DNA of 64,000 nt from Rhizobiales bacterium Y(2018) (GCA_005502925.1 SCPD01000001.1:310001-374000), one strand, 5' to 3'; counted from the first letter of the stretch, positions 8,747 through 18,614 are shown. Notes: generated by a model not told the origin, from the letters alone. Program-made: numbers and translations.

Positions 8747-9214
8747 ATGATCTCCGACTCCTTTGCCGACGCCATAGCCGCGCTTCCTTCCCAAGTGCCG
8801 GTGCTCGGCCTCGATCTCGGCACCAAGACCATCGGTGTCGCTGTCAGCGACATCACCCGCCAGATCGCAACTCCCATCGCCACCATCGCGCGCAAGAAAT
8901 TCACCGAGGATGCCCGCCTGCTCCTCGCCCTCGCGCAAGAGCGAAAAGTCGGGCTCATCGTGCTTGGCCTGCCGCTCAACATGGACGGCAGCGAAGGACC
9001 CAGGGTGCAATCGACGCGCGCCTTCGCCCGCAACCTCGAAAAGCTTACCCCCATCCCCATCACCTACTGGGACGAAAGGCTTTCCACCGCCGCGGTCCAG
9101 CGCATGCTCATCGGCGCCGATGCCAGCCGGGCCCGGCGCGCCGAGGTAGTCGACAAGCTCGCCGCCGCTTACATCCTGCAAGCCGCCCTCGATACGCTCA
9201 AGCGGGCCGGATGA
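8747..9214 (+). CDS. ruvX: Putative pre-16S rRNA nuclease / Holliday junction resolvase-like YqgF
   Basis: 155 residues from ATG 8747; a GTG at 8741 is an alternative start and neither has a clear ribosome-binding site. RNase H-like fold with [32 protein letters not shown] and the terminal [12 protein letters not shown] and [10 protein letters not shown]. The family processes the 5' end of pre-16S rRNA in E. coli and has been proposed to resolve Holliday junctions. Its TGA overlaps the ATG of the following transporter gene. Confidence 0.92.
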   Translation: MISDSFADAIAALPSQVPVLGLDLGTKTIGVAVSDITRQIATPIATIARKKFTEDARLLLALAQERKVGLIVLGLPLNMDGSEGPRVQSTRAFARNLEKLTPIPITYWDERLSTAAVQRMLIGADASRARRAEVVDKLAAAYILQAALDTLKRAG

Positions 9215-10146
9215 GCGCTGCGTTCGAAAGCCTGTTGCCGGTCTTCCTCCTGCTCGCCCTCGGTTACGTGCTGCGCTGGCGCGAGGTCGTGCCGCTCGAT
9301 ATGTGGCGGGGCATCGAGCTTCTCGGCTATTGGGTGTTCTTCCCGGCACTCCTGGCCGAGACGCTGATCTCCTCCGACATCCAGACGCTGCCGCTCGCGG
9401 GCATCACCTTCGCCATGCTGGCGAGTTTCGCCACCATGGCGGGTGGCCTGCTCCTGCTGCGCCGGCCCATTCTTGCGGGCTTGAACATCACAGCGCCGTC
9501 CTTCAGCTCGATCTTCCAGAGCGCGACACGCTGGAACGGTTTCATAGCACTTCCCATCCTCGCCAAGCTCCACGGCGAGCTGGGCGTGGCCCTGGTGGCG
9601 GTGGTGCTCGCGGTGCTGGTGCCGGTCGCGAACCTGGCCGCCGTTTATGTCGTCGCGCAGAATGCCGGAACACAACCACTACCCACCCGCCAGCTCCTCT
9701 ATGTCATCTTCCGCAATCCCTTCATCTGGGCCACGACGCTTGGCCTTCTCATCAATCTCTCCGGCATCCCCGTCTATGCGCCGGCACTGAGCACGCTCAA
9801 AATGCTGGGTGGTGCCGCGATCGCCTGCGGCCTCCTGATGGTCGGCGCCGGGCTCAGGGTCGAGGAGATCCGACGCCCCTCGCCCGCGGTCTGGCTCGGC
9901 ACCGTGCTCAAGCTCCTCGGCATGCCGCTCCTCGTCACTTTGTGGAGCCTGGCCTTCGGCATCGAGGGCGTCGCCTTCCTCGCCTGCATCGTCTGCGCCG
10001 GGGTGCCGACCGCCATGAGCGCCTATGTGCTGGCCCGCCAGATGGGCGGCGACGCGCCGCTTGTGGCGACGACGGTGACGCTGCAGACTGCGCTTTCCTT
10101 CATCACCATCCCGCTCCTCATCTGGCTGGCCCAAAGCTTCAAATGA
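9211..10146 (+). CDS. AEC family (auxin efflux carrier-like) transporter, first of a tandem pair
   Basis: 311 residues with about ten hydrophobic segments. AEC proteins are secondary transporters in the bile/arsenite/riboflavin superfamily; bacterial members move organic acids such as malate or malonate. The inner signatures [18 protein letters not shown] and [20 protein letters not shown] recur in the next gene, so the two are paralogues. It starts in an ATGA overlap with ruvX and ends in an ATGA overlap with its twin. Substrate unknown. Confidence 0.9.
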   Translation: MSAAFESLLPVFLLLALGYVLRWREVVPLDMWRGIELLGYWVFFPALLAETLISSDIQTLPLAGITFAMLASFATMAGGLLLLRRPILAGLNITAPSFSSIFQSATRWNGFIALPILAKLHGELGVALVAVVLAVLVPVANLAAVYVVAQNAGTQPLPTRQLLYVIFRNPFIWATTLGLLINLSGIPVYAPALSTLKMLGGAAIACGLLMVGAGLRVEEIRRPSPAVWLGTVLKLLGMPLLVTLWSLAFGIEGVAFLACIVCAGVPTAMSAYVLARQMGGDAPLVATTVTLQTALSFITIPLLIWLAQSFK

Positions 10147-11075
10147 CCCATGCCTTCGTAGCACTCCTGCCCGTCTTCATTGTCATCGTGCTCGGCGCGG
10201 TGCTGAGGCGCACCAATCTCATGGGCGAAGCACATTGGGCCGGCGTCGATCATGTCTGCTATTTCGTTCTCTTCCCGGCGATCATCTTCAAGGAGATCGC
10301 GGCGGCGGATTTTTCCCAGATCCCTGTCTGGCAGATGGCGGCGTCGATGGTGCTGGCGCTGACGGTCATGTTCGCGCTTCTGCTTCTGCTGAGAGTGCCG
10401 CTCTCGAACATGCTCGGCATCAATGGCGCGCAATTCTCCAGCCTGTTCCAGGGCGCCACCCGCTGGCATACATTCGTCGCCTTCGCCATCGTGCCGCTGT
10501 TCTTCGGCGACGATGCGCTGGCGCTCGCCGCGGTGAGTGCGGCCACCATGACACCGCTCCTCAATGTCGTCTGCGTGATCGTCCTGTCGCTCTATGCCAA
10601 TAATGGCGGCGAGCGGCCCTCGGCGGGCAAATTGGCGCTGGTGGTGCTGCGCAATCCCTTCTTTTTCTCATCCATGGGTGGCGTGCTGTTCCAGCTCTCA
10701 GGCCTGACACTGCCGACGATCGGCATCCAGGTGCTCGACATGATCGGGCGCGGCGCACTGGGACTCGCTTTGCTCACCGTCGGCGCCGGATTGCATTTCG
10801 GCGAGGCGGCGGCGGCCAAGACGACCGTCGCGCTCGCCACGGCGCTCAAGCTGCTCCTCATGCCGGTGCTGATGGTCCTGGCGCTGAAACTCTTCGGCGT
10901 CAGCGGAACACCGGCGGCCGTCGCCATGCTGTGTTCGGCCGTGCCGACCGGATCGGGCGCCTATGTGCTGGCGCGGCAGATGGGCGGTGACGCGCCGCTC
11001 GTCGCCAATATCCTGACTTTCCAGGTCATCTGCGCGGCGGTGACGATACCGCTCGTACTGACGTTCCTTGCATAG
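10143..11075 (+). CDS. AEC family transporter, second of a tandem pair
   Basis: 310 residues from ATG 10143, overlapping the stop of the first AEC gene by 4 bases. Same layout as its neighbour, with QFSSLFQGATRWHTFVAFAI and [21 protein letters not shown] aligning to the equivalent segments. Adjacent divergent copies suggest an old tandem duplication and perhaps different substrates; whether they act separately or together cannot be told. A longer reading in this frame from 9303 is antisense-like noise within the first gene. Confidence 0.9.
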   Translation: MTHAFVALLPVFIVIVLGAVLRRTNLMGEAHWAGVDHVCYFVLFPAIIFKEIAAADFSQIPVWQMAASMVLALTVMFALLLLLRVPLSNMLGINGAQFSSLFQGATRWHTFVAFAIVPLFFGDDALALAAVSAATMTPLLNVVCVIVLSLYANNGGERPSAGKLALVVLRNPFFFSSMGGVLFQLSGLTLPTIGIQVLDMIGRGALGLALLTVGAGLHFGEAAAAKTTVALATALKLLLMPVLMVLALKLFGVSGTPAAVAMLCSAVPTGSGAYVLARQMGGDAPLVANILTFQVICAAVTIPLVLTFLA

Positions 11076-11085
11076 GGCAAACCCG

Positions 11086-11469
11086 ATGAAGCAGACCTTC
11101 GCCGCGCCGGCCTTCGCGCATTACCCGCAAGAGTGGCACTTCTCGCCGGTGCTCGTCAGCGGCGCTTTCGCCTTCCTTTCCGGCCAGACCGGCACACATC
11201 CCGATGGCTCCGTCGCTTCCGAGCCTGAGCAGCAGTTCCGCGATGCCTTCCGCTTCCTCGGTGCCAATCTCGCCGCCGCGGGCCTCGGCTTCGACAATGT
11301 GGTCGAGATGACGACCTATCAAGTCGATCTGCGCCGGCATCTCGCGGCTTTCATCAAGGCAAAGGACGAGGTCATCGAGGCGCCCTATCCGGCCTGGTCG
11401 GCGATCGGCGTATCCGAGCTGATCACCGAAGGCACGCTCGTCGAGATCCGCGTCATCGCCAAACGGTGA
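11086..11469 (+). CDS. RidA/YjgF family protein
   Basis: 127 residues from ATG 11086, ten bases after the AEC gene. RidA proteins are trimeric enamine/imine deaminases that detoxify reactive intermediates of amino acid metabolism. Family features are VLVSGAFAFLSGQTG, LAAAGLGFDNVVEMTTYQVD and the C-terminal LVEIRVIA. The usual catalytic Arg of the core RidA branch is not obvious at the expected place, so this may belong to another subgroup (Rid1-7). Probably co-transcribed with the AEC pair. Confidence 0.85.
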   Translation: MKQTFAAPAFAHYPQEWHFSPVLVSGAFAFLSGQTGTHPDGSVASEPEQQFRDAFRFLGANLAAAGLGFDNVVEMTTYQVDLRRHLAAFIKAKDEVIEAPYPAWSAIGVSELITEGTLVEIRVIAKR

Positions 11470-11483
11470 TCGGGCTGAGACTT

Positions 11484-12908
11484 CTAATTCACCGGACCTG
11501 AGCCGCCGGTCGTCTCCATGGTCGGCTCGGACGGCTTCTGGCCGATGGCGCGATTGACCAGGAAGTTCACGACCCAAAGGGCGATGCCGATGCCGATCAG
11601 GATGCCGGCGATCTTGTATTGCACCGGATCACGCCCGGTCCAGGGACCCGCCAGGAAAGCGCAACATATGGCGCCCAGCACCGGCAGGATGGTCGGGCTG
11701 CGGAAATGGCTGTGCTCCACGGTATCGCGGCGCAGCACCAGCACCACGATATTGACGATGGTGAAGACGCAGAGCAGCAGAAGCGCCGTGGTGCCGCCGA
11801 GCGCCGGCACCTCCCCCACGAAGGTGATGAGCGCGAAGGCCAGCAGCGTGGTGAAGACTATGGCGATATAGGGCGTGCGGCGAGAGGCATGCACCTTGCC
11901 CAGGACCGGCGGCAGCACATGTTCGCGGCTCATGCCATAGACGAGCCGGCTCGCCATCAACATGTTGATGAGGGCGCTGTTGGCGACCGCGAACATGGTG
12001 ATGAAGCCGAATATCCAGAGCGGGAAATTGGGGGCGCCGGCCTGGACGACCTTGAGCAGCGGCGTCTCGCCCTCGCCGAGTTGCTCGGGCGCCACCAGCG
12101 TCACGGCCGAGATCGACACCAGAACATAGATGAGGCCGGTGATCAAAAGGCCGGCAAGCAGCACCTTGGGAAAGATGCGGGTCGGGTTCTTGCATTCCTC
12201 GGCCATGTTGACCGAGTCCTCGAAACCCACCATGGCGAAGAAGGCGAGCGTGGTGGCGGCGATGACCGACCAGAAGGCGCCGCGATCAACGGAGGTGGCG
12301 AACTGGGTGATGCGCGAGACATCGCCATTGCCGAGGCCGATGGCCCACAGGCCGATCACGATGATGATCAGAAGGCCGGTGAGCTCGACGCAGGTCAGGA
12401 CGACATTGGCTTTCACGCTCTCGCCGACGCCGCGAAAATTGACGATCGCCACAAGCGCCATGAAGCAGAGCCCGATCAAGGTGATGCCGATCGTGCCGGT
12501 GAGGCCCAGATCGAAGGCATTCGACATGTTGGCGGCGAAGGCGCGGGACGCTGTCGAGGCCGAGGTGATGCCGGAGCACATCACCGCAAAGGCGACGATG
12601 AAGGTGATGAAATGGACGCCGAAAGCCTTATGCGTGTAGAGCGCTGCGCCGGCGGCGCGCGGGTATTTGGTGACCAGTTCCAGATAGCTGAAGGCGGTGA
12701 TCACGGCGACGATGAAGGCCACCAGGAAGGGCAGCCAGACGACACCCCCCACCTGCTTGGCAACCTGCCCGGTCAGCGCATAGATGCCGGTTCCGAGAAT
12801 GTCCCCGACGATGAACAGCAACAGAAGCCAAGGCCCCATCACGCGATGGAGACTCGGTTCGACCGGTGTCTGTTTCGGGGTGCTGACGCTAGCGGCAAGA
12901 TCGGTCAT
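11484..12908 (-). CDS. APC family amino acid permease
   Basis: 474 residues from ATG 12908, preceded by GGAG at good spacing; in-frame starts at 12920 and 12941 are possible. About twelve membrane segments. The first has the APC substrate-binding break GDILGTGIYALTG, and segment 6 has FFAMVGFEDSVNMAEE, as in cationic amino acid and related transporters (AA_permease_2). It imports or exchanges an amino acid across the inner membrane; the substrate is not clear. It converges on the RidA gene with 14 bases between. Confidence 0.9.
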   Translation of the reverse strand: MTDLAASVSTPKQTPVEPSLHRVMGPWLLLLFIVGDILGTGIYALTGQVAKQVGGVVWLPFLVAFIVAVITAFSYLELVTKYPRAAGAALYTHKAFGVHFITFIVAFAVMCSGITSASTASRAFAANMSNAFDLGLTGTIGITLIGLCFMALVAIVNFRGVGESVKANVVLTCVELTGLLIIIVIGLWAIGLGNGDVSRITQFATSVDRGAFWSVIAATTLAFFAMVGFEDSVNMAEECKNPTRIFPKVLLAGLLITGLIYVLVSISAVTLVAPEQLGEGETPLLKVVQAGAPNFPLWIFGFITMFAVANSALINMLMASRLVYGMSREHVLPPVLGKVHASRRTPYIAIVFTTLLAFALITFVGEVPALGGTTALLLLCVFTIVNIVVLVLRRDTVEHSHFRSPTILPVLGAICCAFLAGPWTGRDPVQYKIAGILIGIGIALWVVNFLVNRAIGQKPSEPTMETTGGSGPVN

Positions 12909-13093
12909 GACCATCTCCATCCAGGCGTGAAGCTTTGTCACAGACTATGGGCGTCAGGCAGCGAGTCAATCAGTCGATTGGACTATATCAACCGGAGATC
13001 GTGTCCCAATATGAGATTGCCGGCACAGTCTCGCCGCAAAGCTATGACCTGATCGGGCGACCAACGCCTCCTTCACCTGCAAGGACACCTCAT

Positions 13094-13396
13094 ATGCCAG
13101 CGCCTTCCACGCTTCTCGCCCTCGTCCTGGGCTTCGGCATGTATTTCGTAGGCCCCATTGTCACCAAATTCGAGCCCTTCAGCGCCGCGTCCGCGCAGGC
13201 GCAGACGAGCAACGACGATGGCGTATACAGCGACGATGGCGGGTCGGATCAGGATTATGGCGATGATCCGGATCATCATGAAAATAGCGATCCGGGCGAG
13301 GAAGGCGACGGCGGCTCAGGCGATGACCATGACGATGGTCCCGACGACAGCGACCCGGATGGCGGGGACGACAGCTCCGACGATATCGAGGTTTGA
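13094..13396 (+). CDS. Small exported protein with a highly acidic Asp/Gly/Ser tail
   Basis: 100 residues from ATG 13094, with AAGGA nine bases upstream. The first 30 residues form a hydrophobic segment (LLALVLGFGMYFVGPIV) that serves as signal anchor or signal peptide. Residues 38-100 consist almost wholly of Asp, Gly, Ser, Glu, His and Pro, with no obvious domain; such tails can bind divalent cations. An in-frame upstream ATG at 12935 is less likely. Not a family I recognise; it may be lineage-specific. Confidence 0.55.
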   Translation: MPAPSTLLALVLGFGMYFVGPIVTKFEPFSAASAQAQTSNDDGVYSDDGGSDQDYGDDPDHHENSDPGEEGDGGSGDDHDDGPDDSDPDGGDDSSDDIEV

Positions 13397-13438
13397 GGCG
13401 GGTCGGACCCTGCACATATCCGGCCCTTTCATGCCGGC

Positions 13439-13801
13439 TCAGTAATAGTCGCCGTAATTGCCGATCACCCTGGCGCTGACGATCCTGCCCGACCGGGCGC
13501 TGACCTTGACGCTCCACAGCCGATAGCGCTTGACCGCCTCATAGCGATAGACCTCGCCGCCGCAGCGGACCGCGCGGACGCGCCGGAAACCTTCGTCGCG
13601 CACGACCTGCCGGCCTTCGCCGCAGGAGATGTAATCCTCCTCATCATCGTAATCGTCATCCGGATAGTCCGGGTAATATTGCGTCGGCGTCCAGCCCTCA
13701 TTGATCGTCACGCCGATCTGCGTATCGGCCTTGGCCGACTGCGGCATTCCCGCAAAAGCTGCCAGCAGAAGAGTGCCGCCGACAACGAAAGTCCTCAACA
13801 T
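13439..13801 (-). CDS. Secreted hypothetical protein with conserved C-terminal module
   Basis: 120 residues from ATG 13801, with GGAG seven bases before it. A clear signal peptide ([25 protein letters not shown]) is followed by an acidic Tyr/Asp-rich spacer ([16 protein letters not shown]) and a compact module with two cysteines ([23 protein letters not shown]) ending in [11 protein letters not shown]. Similar modules occur in small periplasmic proteins of Rhizobiales, function unknown. It starts only 4 bases after the broken gene at 13,806-14,215, so the two were probably one operon. Confidence 0.7.
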   Translation of the reverse strand: MLRTFVVGGTLLLAAFAGMPQSAKADTQIGVTINEGWTPTQYYPDYPDDDYDDEEDYISCGEGRQVVRDEGFRRVRAVRCGGEVYRYEAVKRYRLWSVKVSARSGRIVSARVIGNYGDYY

Positions 13802-13805
13802 GAAA

Positions 13806-14215
13806 TCACTCCAACAAAGGCCCCCGGCCCTCTGATTTTCCGAGCGATTGTCCCGAACCGCCTGCCGGCGATCCTGCCGCACTATTCGGGGCGAATTTGT
13901 GGTGGGGAGACTCTGATGCGGCCTCGATGCGCGCCGCGACGAGATCCTGCAGCCGCCATAGTTGGCGGTCGTGAAGCCCGAGCTCCTCGAGATGGCGGAC
14001 GGTGCTGCAAAGATATTCCGCCATGGACCCGACAGGTCCCGCGGCGACGGCAAGCGCATCGGCAATCTGCTCGAGCGTCAGGCCGAGGGCGCCGTCGCCA
14101 GAATATCGCGGACCGCATCGGCATAATCCTCCGCCGATGGCGGTTCGGTGGGCAATGGCAAGGGATCGCCCACATAAGGGGCCACCCGGGCGACATGGTC
14201 GGGGGTCAGCCGCAT
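13806..14215 (-). pseudogene. Small gene interrupted by a single-base frameshift
   Basis: From ATG 14215 the frame reads [18 protein letters not shown], then [19 protein letters not shown], and stops at TGA 14078-14080. The adjacent frame picks up at once with [35 protein letters not shown] and [17 protein letters not shown], and runs to TGA 13806. Restoring one base near 14,083 (giving [14 protein letters not shown]) rebuilds a coherent protein of about 136 residues with a helical, HTH-like middle. The family is not recognised. It may be a true mutation or a base-calling error in a G/C run. Confidence 0.6.
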
Positions 14216-14389
14216 CGTTCGTGCAGGTCTGATCATTCCCTAACGATACACCCGAACCGGCGCCACAGGAACAGACCGTGCCGGCGCCTGGCGTCTGGGA
14301 GTTTTCTTCCCGGTCACCGCATAAACTTACCCACAGCCTTCCATTGCCGCTTGCAGGGGAACGGAATCGTCCCTAGACAGTGGCCTTCG

Positions 14390-15352
14390 ATGACCCAAGC
14401 GCGCAATTCCAAACGCCTCATCGAAGGCCAGCACCTGCTCGGTATCGAATCCCTTTCAGCTCAGGAAATCGTGACGCTGCTCGATCTCGGCGAGCGTTAC
14501 GTCGAAGTGAGCCGCCAGATCGACAAGCGCCAGGCGGTGCTGTCGGGGCGCACTCAGATCAACCTGTTCTTCGAGGCGTCGACCCGCACCCAGAGCTCCT
14601 TCGAACTCGCCGGCAAAAGGCTCGGCGCCGATGTGCTCAACATGGCGGTGTCGACCTCCGCCATCTCCAAGGGCGAGACGGTGCTCGACACCGCCATGAC
14701 GCTCAACGCCATGCATCCCGATATCCTGGTGATACGCCATCCCTCCTCGGGGGCGGCCGAACTCCTCGCCCAGAAAGTCTCCTGCGCCGTCATCAATGCC
14801 GGCGACGGCCAGCATGAGCACCCGACCCAGGCGTTGCTCGACGCCCTCACCATCCGGCGGCGAAAGAACCGCATCGAGGGCCTCGTGGTGGCGATCTGCG
14901 GCGACGTGCTCCATTCGCGCGTGGCGCGCTCCAATATCCATCTCCTCAACAAGCTCGGCGCCCGCGTCCGGCTCGTGGCGCCCTCGACGCTGCTGCCGAC
15001 TGGGGCCCAGAACTTCGGTGTCGAAGTCCATCGCAATATGCGCGAGGGCCTCGACGGAGCCGATGTGGTGATGATGCTGAGATTGCAGCTCGAGCGCATG
15101 AGCGGCGCCTTCGTGCCGTCGGTGCGCGAATATTACCGCTTCTACGGCCTCGACGAGGAGAAGCTGAAGCTCGCCAAGCCGGATGCGCTGGTGATGCATC
15201 CAGGTCCGATGAATCGCGGCGTCGAGATCGACTCCAATGTCGCCGATGGTGTGCAGTCGGTGATCCGCGAGCAAGTCGAAATGGGGGTCGCGGTGCGCAT
15301 GGCCGTGCTCGACGCGCTCGCCCGCAATCTGCCGGGAGGCGGCAACGCATGA
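14390..15352 (+). CDS. pyrB: Aspartate carbamoyltransferase catalytic subunit
   Basis: 320 residues from ATG 14390. PyrB joins carbamoyl phosphate and aspartate in the second step of pyrimidine synthesis. It has the carbamoyl phosphate loop [13 protein letters not shown], the [10 protein letters not shown] motif, SRVARSN and the C-terminal [13 protein letters not shown]. No pyrI regulatory subunit is present. The next gene, a dihydroorotase-like protein lacking metal ligands, overlaps it by 4 bases, an arrangement known from Pseudomonas where PyrC' is needed to assemble the PyrB dodecamer. Confidence 0.97.
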   Translation: MTQARNSKRLIEGQHLLGIESLSAQEIVTLLDLGERYVEVSRQIDKRQAVLSGRTQINLFFEASTRTQSSFELAGKRLGADVLNMAVSTSAISKGETVLDTAMTLNAMHPDILVIRHPSSGAAELLAQKVSCAVINAGDGQHEHPTQALLDALTIRRRKNRIEGLVVAICGDVLHSRVARSNIHLLNKLGARVRLVAPSTLLPTGAQNFGVEVHRNMREGLDGADVVMMLRLQLERMSGAFVPSVREYYRFYGLDEEKLKLAKPDALVMHPGPMNRGVEIDSNVADGVQSVIREQVEMGVAVRMAVLDALARNLPGGGNA

Positions 15353-16671
15353 TGGCGCCATCGGCAAAACATTCGTCTGGGCGCAAAGCCTATCTCAACG
15401 CACGTCTCATCGATCCGGCGCAAGGCCTTGATGGAAAAGGCGGTTTGCTGATCGAGGATGGCTGGATCCTGGCCGCGGGCCCGAAGGTCACGGCGCAGTC
15501 CGCCGGCGCCGGCACGACGATTTTCGACTGCAAGGGCCAGCTTCTGGTGCCCGGCCTGATCGATATGCGGGTCTTTACCGGCGAACCCGGCAATGAATAT
15601 CGCGAGACGCTGGCAACCGCCTCGGAAGCGGCTGCCGCCGGCGGCATCACCACCATGATCGTGATGCCCAACACCAATCCCGTCATCGATGACGCGGCGA
15701 TCGTCGACTTCATAATGAGGCGCGCGCGCGATACGGCGATCGTCCGGGTGGCCCCGATGGCGGCTCTCACCAAGGGCCTCGGCGGCGAGTTCATGACCGA
15801 GATCGGCACGCTGCAGGAAGCGGGTGCGGTCGCCGTGACCGACGGCAATAAAGCAGTCGCCAATGCGCGGATCTTCCGCCGGGCGCTGGCTTACGCCAAG
15901 GATTTCGACATGCTCGTGGTGCAGCATGCCGAGGAGCCGACGCTCGCCACCGGCGTCATGAATGCCAGCGAGACGGCAGGCCGCCTCGGCCTTGCGGGCA
16001 CGCTCGCCGTCTCGGAAGTGATCATGGTCGAGCGCGATCTGCGCCTCGTCGAATCCACGGGTGCGCGCTATCACGTGGCGCAGATTTCCTGCCGCCAGTC
16101 GGTCGAGGTCATCCGCGCCGCCAAAGCGCGCGGGCTGCCCGTCACCTGCGGCGTCTCGGTCAATCACCTCGTCCTCAACGAGAACGATATCGGCGCCTAT
16201 CGCACCTTCTTCAAACTGTCACCGCCTTTACGCTCGGAAGACGACCGGCGCGCTTTGGTCGAAGGCGTTCAGGACGGCACGATCGACGTCATCGTATCGA
16301 GCCATGACCCGCAAAGCGCCGACACCAAGCGCCTGCCCTTCGCCGAAGCCGAATTCGGCGCCATCGGGCTCGAGACCCTGTTCTCGGCAAGCCTCAGCCT
16401 GCATCACAATGACGGCGTGCCGCTCCCCCGGCTGATCGACGCGCTGTCGGCCAAGCCGGCGCAGATACTGGGCCTCGAAGCGGGACGCCTGGCGCCCGGC
16501 GCACCGGCCGATTTTACCCTGGCCGATATCCAGCACAGCTGGACGGTCGAGGACCACATCCTGCGCTCGCGGTCGAAGAACTCACCCTTCGAGCACCGCA
16601 CGCTGGAAGGCCGCGTGCTCGAAACGGTCGTTGCCGGACGCACCGTCTATGCGTACGATCCCTCACACTAA
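15349..16671 (+). CDS. pyrC': Dihydroorotase-like protein lacking the HxH metal site (PyrC'-type)
   Basis: 440 residues, amidohydrolase fold typical of class I dihydroorotases. Where active enzymes have D-x-H-x-H, this protein reads DMRVF (residues 72-76), so both first zinc ligands are Arg74 and Phe76. Some other elements remain: [16 protein letters not shown], and SSHDPQ in place of the usual TDHAPH. Rhizobial annotations usually call this pyrC, but loss of HxH fits a non-catalytic PyrC' that scaffolds PyrB. A separate catalytic dihydroorotase should then exist outside the window. ATGA overlap with pyrB. Confidence 0.85.
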   Translation: MMAPSAKHSSGRKAYLNARLIDPAQGLDGKGGLLIEDGWILAAGPKVTAQSAGAGTTIFDCKGQLLVPGLIDMRVFTGEPGNEYRETLATASEAAAAGGITTMIVMPNTNPVIDDAAIVDFIMRRARDTAIVRVAPMAALTKGLGGEFMTEIGTLQEAGAVAVTDGNKAVANARIFRRALAYAKDFDMLVVQHAEEPTLATGVMNASETAGRLGLAGTLAVSEVIMVERDLRLVESTGARYHVAQISCRQSVEVIRAAKARGLPVTCGVSVNHLVLNENDIGAYRTFFKLSPPLRSEDDRRALVEGVQDGTIDVIVSSHDPQSADTKRLPFAEAEFGAIGLETLFSASLSLHHNDGVPLPRLIDALSAKPAQILGLEAGRLAPGAPADFTLADIQHSWTVEDHILRSRSKNSPFEHRTLEGRVLETVVAGRTVYAYDPSH

Positions 16672-16683
16672 CGGGAGGGTCTG

Positions 16684-17301
16684 ATGCTCGATTTCGCGGC
16701 GGTTACGCCGGCCATGGCGATCATGGCCGCCCTCCTCGGCTATCTGTCGGGCTCCATTCCCTTCGGGCTTCTGTTCACCCGCTGGGCCGGTCTTGGCGAT
16801 GTGCGCTCCATCGGCTCCGGCAATATCGGCGCCACCAATGTGCTGCGGACCGGCAACAAGAAGATCGCGGCGGCTACGCTCATCGCCGATGCGGTGAAGG
16901 GCACCATCCCGATCCTGCTCATGAAGATGGTGGGTGGCGAGAGTGCCGGACTCATCGCCGGCCTTGCCGCCTTCGCCGGACATCTCTTCCCGATCTGGCT
17001 CGGTTTCAAGGGCGGCAAGGGCGTCGCCACCAATATCGGCATCCTCTTCGGCCTCTACTGGCCGCTCGGCCTCATCTTCCTCGCCGTCTGGCTCGCCATG
17101 GCCTTCATCTTCCGTATCTCGTCGCTCTCGGCGCTGACCGCCGCGGCCTTGAGCCCGCTCTGGGCGTGGCTCCTCGGCAGGCCGACCTATGTGCTTCCCT
17201 TGATCCTGCTCGCGGCGCTGATCTGGATCATGCATCACGAGAATATCGCGCGCCTCCTCAAAGGCCAGGAATCGAGGATCAAGCTCGGCTCCAAATCATG
17301 A
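16684..17301 (+). CDS. plsY: Acyl-phosphate glycerol-3-phosphate acyltransferase
   Basis: 205 residues with about five membrane segments. PlsY acylates glycerol-3-phosphate from acyl-phosphate, the first step of membrane phospholipid synthesis. The three cytoplasmic signature loops are clear: SGSIPFG, GSGNIGATNVLR and FKGGKGVAT, the last with HLFPIWLGF before it. GGGAGG precedes the start. The dprA start overlaps its stop (ATGA at 17,298). Confidence 0.97.
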   Translation: MLDFAAVTPAMAIMAALLGYLSGSIPFGLLFTRWAGLGDVRSIGSGNIGATNVLRTGNKKIAAATLIADAVKGTIPILLMKMVGGESAGLIAGLAAFAGHLFPIWLGFKGGKGVATNIGILFGLYWPLGLIFLAVWLAMAFIFRISSLSALTAAALSPLWAWLLGRPTYVLPLILLAALIWIMHHENIARLLKGQESRIKLGSKS

Positions 17302-18377
17302 TCCTTTCGGATCAGGAGCGGCTCGACTGGCTGCGCCTGATCCGCAGCGAAAATATCGGCGCGATCAATTTCGATCAGCTGCTGGCCAAATTCGGCAGCG
17401 CAGGTGCTGCGCTCGACGCCCTTCCCGATCTCACCCGCAAGCGCCCGATCAAGATCTATGGCGCCGAAGCCGCGCAGGCTGAGATCGACCGGGCACGCGA
17501 CGCGGGAGCGCGCTTCGTCGCCAAGCCCGAGCCCGACTACCCGCCGCTTCTGCGCCATAGCGAGGGCGCCCCGCCGATCGTCTGCATCAAGGGCAAGACG
17601 GCGCTCGTGGTCAGGGACGCGGTGGCGATCGTGGGCTCGCGTAATGCCTCCGCCAACGGCAAGCGGCTCGCCCGTACCTTCGCCAACGATCTCGCGGCAG
17701 CCGGGCTCACCGTCGTCTCGGGGCTGGCGCGCGGCATCGACACGGCGGCACATGAGGCATCTCTCAAGCATGGCACCGCGGCGGTGCTCGGCACCGGCAT
17801 CGATATCATCTATCCGCCGGAAAATGCCGGCCTGCAGAAAGCGATCGGCGAAGACGGGCTTCTCATCTCGGAAATGCCGCCGGGCGCCCCACCGCGCGAG
17901 ACGTCCTTTCCGCGCCGCAACCGCATCATTTCCGGCATGAGCCGCGCGGTGATCATCGTCGAGGCCGCCTTGCGCTCAGGCTCACTCATCACGGCGCGTT
18001 TTGCCAATGAGCAAGGCCGCGAGGTCTTCGCGGTACCGGGCTCACCGCTCGATCCCCGCGCGGAAGGCACCAACCGGCTGATCAGTGAGGGTGCCCATCT
18101 CCTGAGCAAGAGCCAGGAGGTCCTGGACGCGCTTCTCGCCATGCGGCCACGGCCGTTAGCCGAAGCGCCCTCGGCCGCCCCAGTCCCCGACACGGAGATC
18201 GACGGCTCGGCGCGCGCCGCCATCCTGGAGCATCTCAGCCCCACGCCGACTGAAATAGACGACCTCATCCGGGAAAGCGGCGTACCGGCGCAGCTGGTCC
18301 TTGGACTGCTGCTGGAGCTCGAACTCGCGGGCAAGCTGACCCGGCATGGCCGGCAGCTCGTATCTCTCGTCTCTTAA
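17298..18377 (+). CDS. dprA: DNA processing protein DprA
   Basis: 359 residues from ATG 17298. DprA binds incoming single-stranded DNA during natural transformation and loads RecA. The Rossmann-like core has AIVGSRNAS, TVVSGLARGIDTAAHEASL, AVLGTGIDIIYPPEN and FPRRNRIISG; a C-terminal winged-helix domain (about 300-359) follows a short linker. It is translationally coupled to plsY. Many non-transformable alphaproteobacteria also keep dprA, so competence cannot be assumed. Confidence 0.95.
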   Translation: MILSDQERLDWLRLIRSENIGAINFDQLLAKFGSAGAALDALPDLTRKRPIKIYGAEAAQAEIDRARDAGARFVAKPEPDYPPLLRHSEGAPPIVCIKGKTALVVRDAVAIVGSRNASANGKRLARTFANDLAAAGLTVVSGLARGIDTAAHEASLKHGTAAVLGTGIDIIYPPENAGLQKAIGEDGLLISEMPPGAPPRETSFPRRNRIISGMSRAVIIVEAALRSGSLITARFANEQGREVFAVPGSPLDPRAEGTNRLISEGAHLLSKSQEVLDALLAMRPRPLAEAPSAAPVPDTEIDGSARAAILEHLSPTPTEIDDLIRESGVPAQLVLGLLLELELAGKLTRHGRQLVSLVS

Positions 18378-18493
18378 ACGCTATGACACTTTATATATTT
18401 GGAGTGCCCGGCCGCTCACTCGACCTGCTCACCTTAGGGCATTTGCTTTCCCGGCAGACCTGCCTATATACCCAGCGCATAGGCCTTCAATTA

Positions 18494-18521
18494 CCTTAGG
18501 TTGTATACATCAACCTTAAGG
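18494..18521. repeat. Imperfect inverted repeat upstream of topA
   Basis: CCTTAGGTTG, spacer TATACAT, then CAACCTTAAGG, which is complementary apart from one extra T. It lies about 95-120 bases before topA and could be an operator or part of the leader. Confidence 0.35.
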
Positions 18522-18546
18522 CTTCACGTTGGCGTGGAATGCCCCT

Positions 18547-18561
18547 CCGCAAGGCTTGCGG
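18547..18561. repeat. Compact palindrome in the topA leader
   Basis: CCGCAAG, one base, CTTGCGG: a perfect 7-bp inverted repeat 54 bases before topA. Possibly a regulatory site or the end of the dprA transcript. Confidence 0.3.
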
Positions 18562-18614
18562 GCCGGAAACGATCCCTATATGAGCCCCGTCCTAGCTTTC
18601 AGAACGCAAGATAA

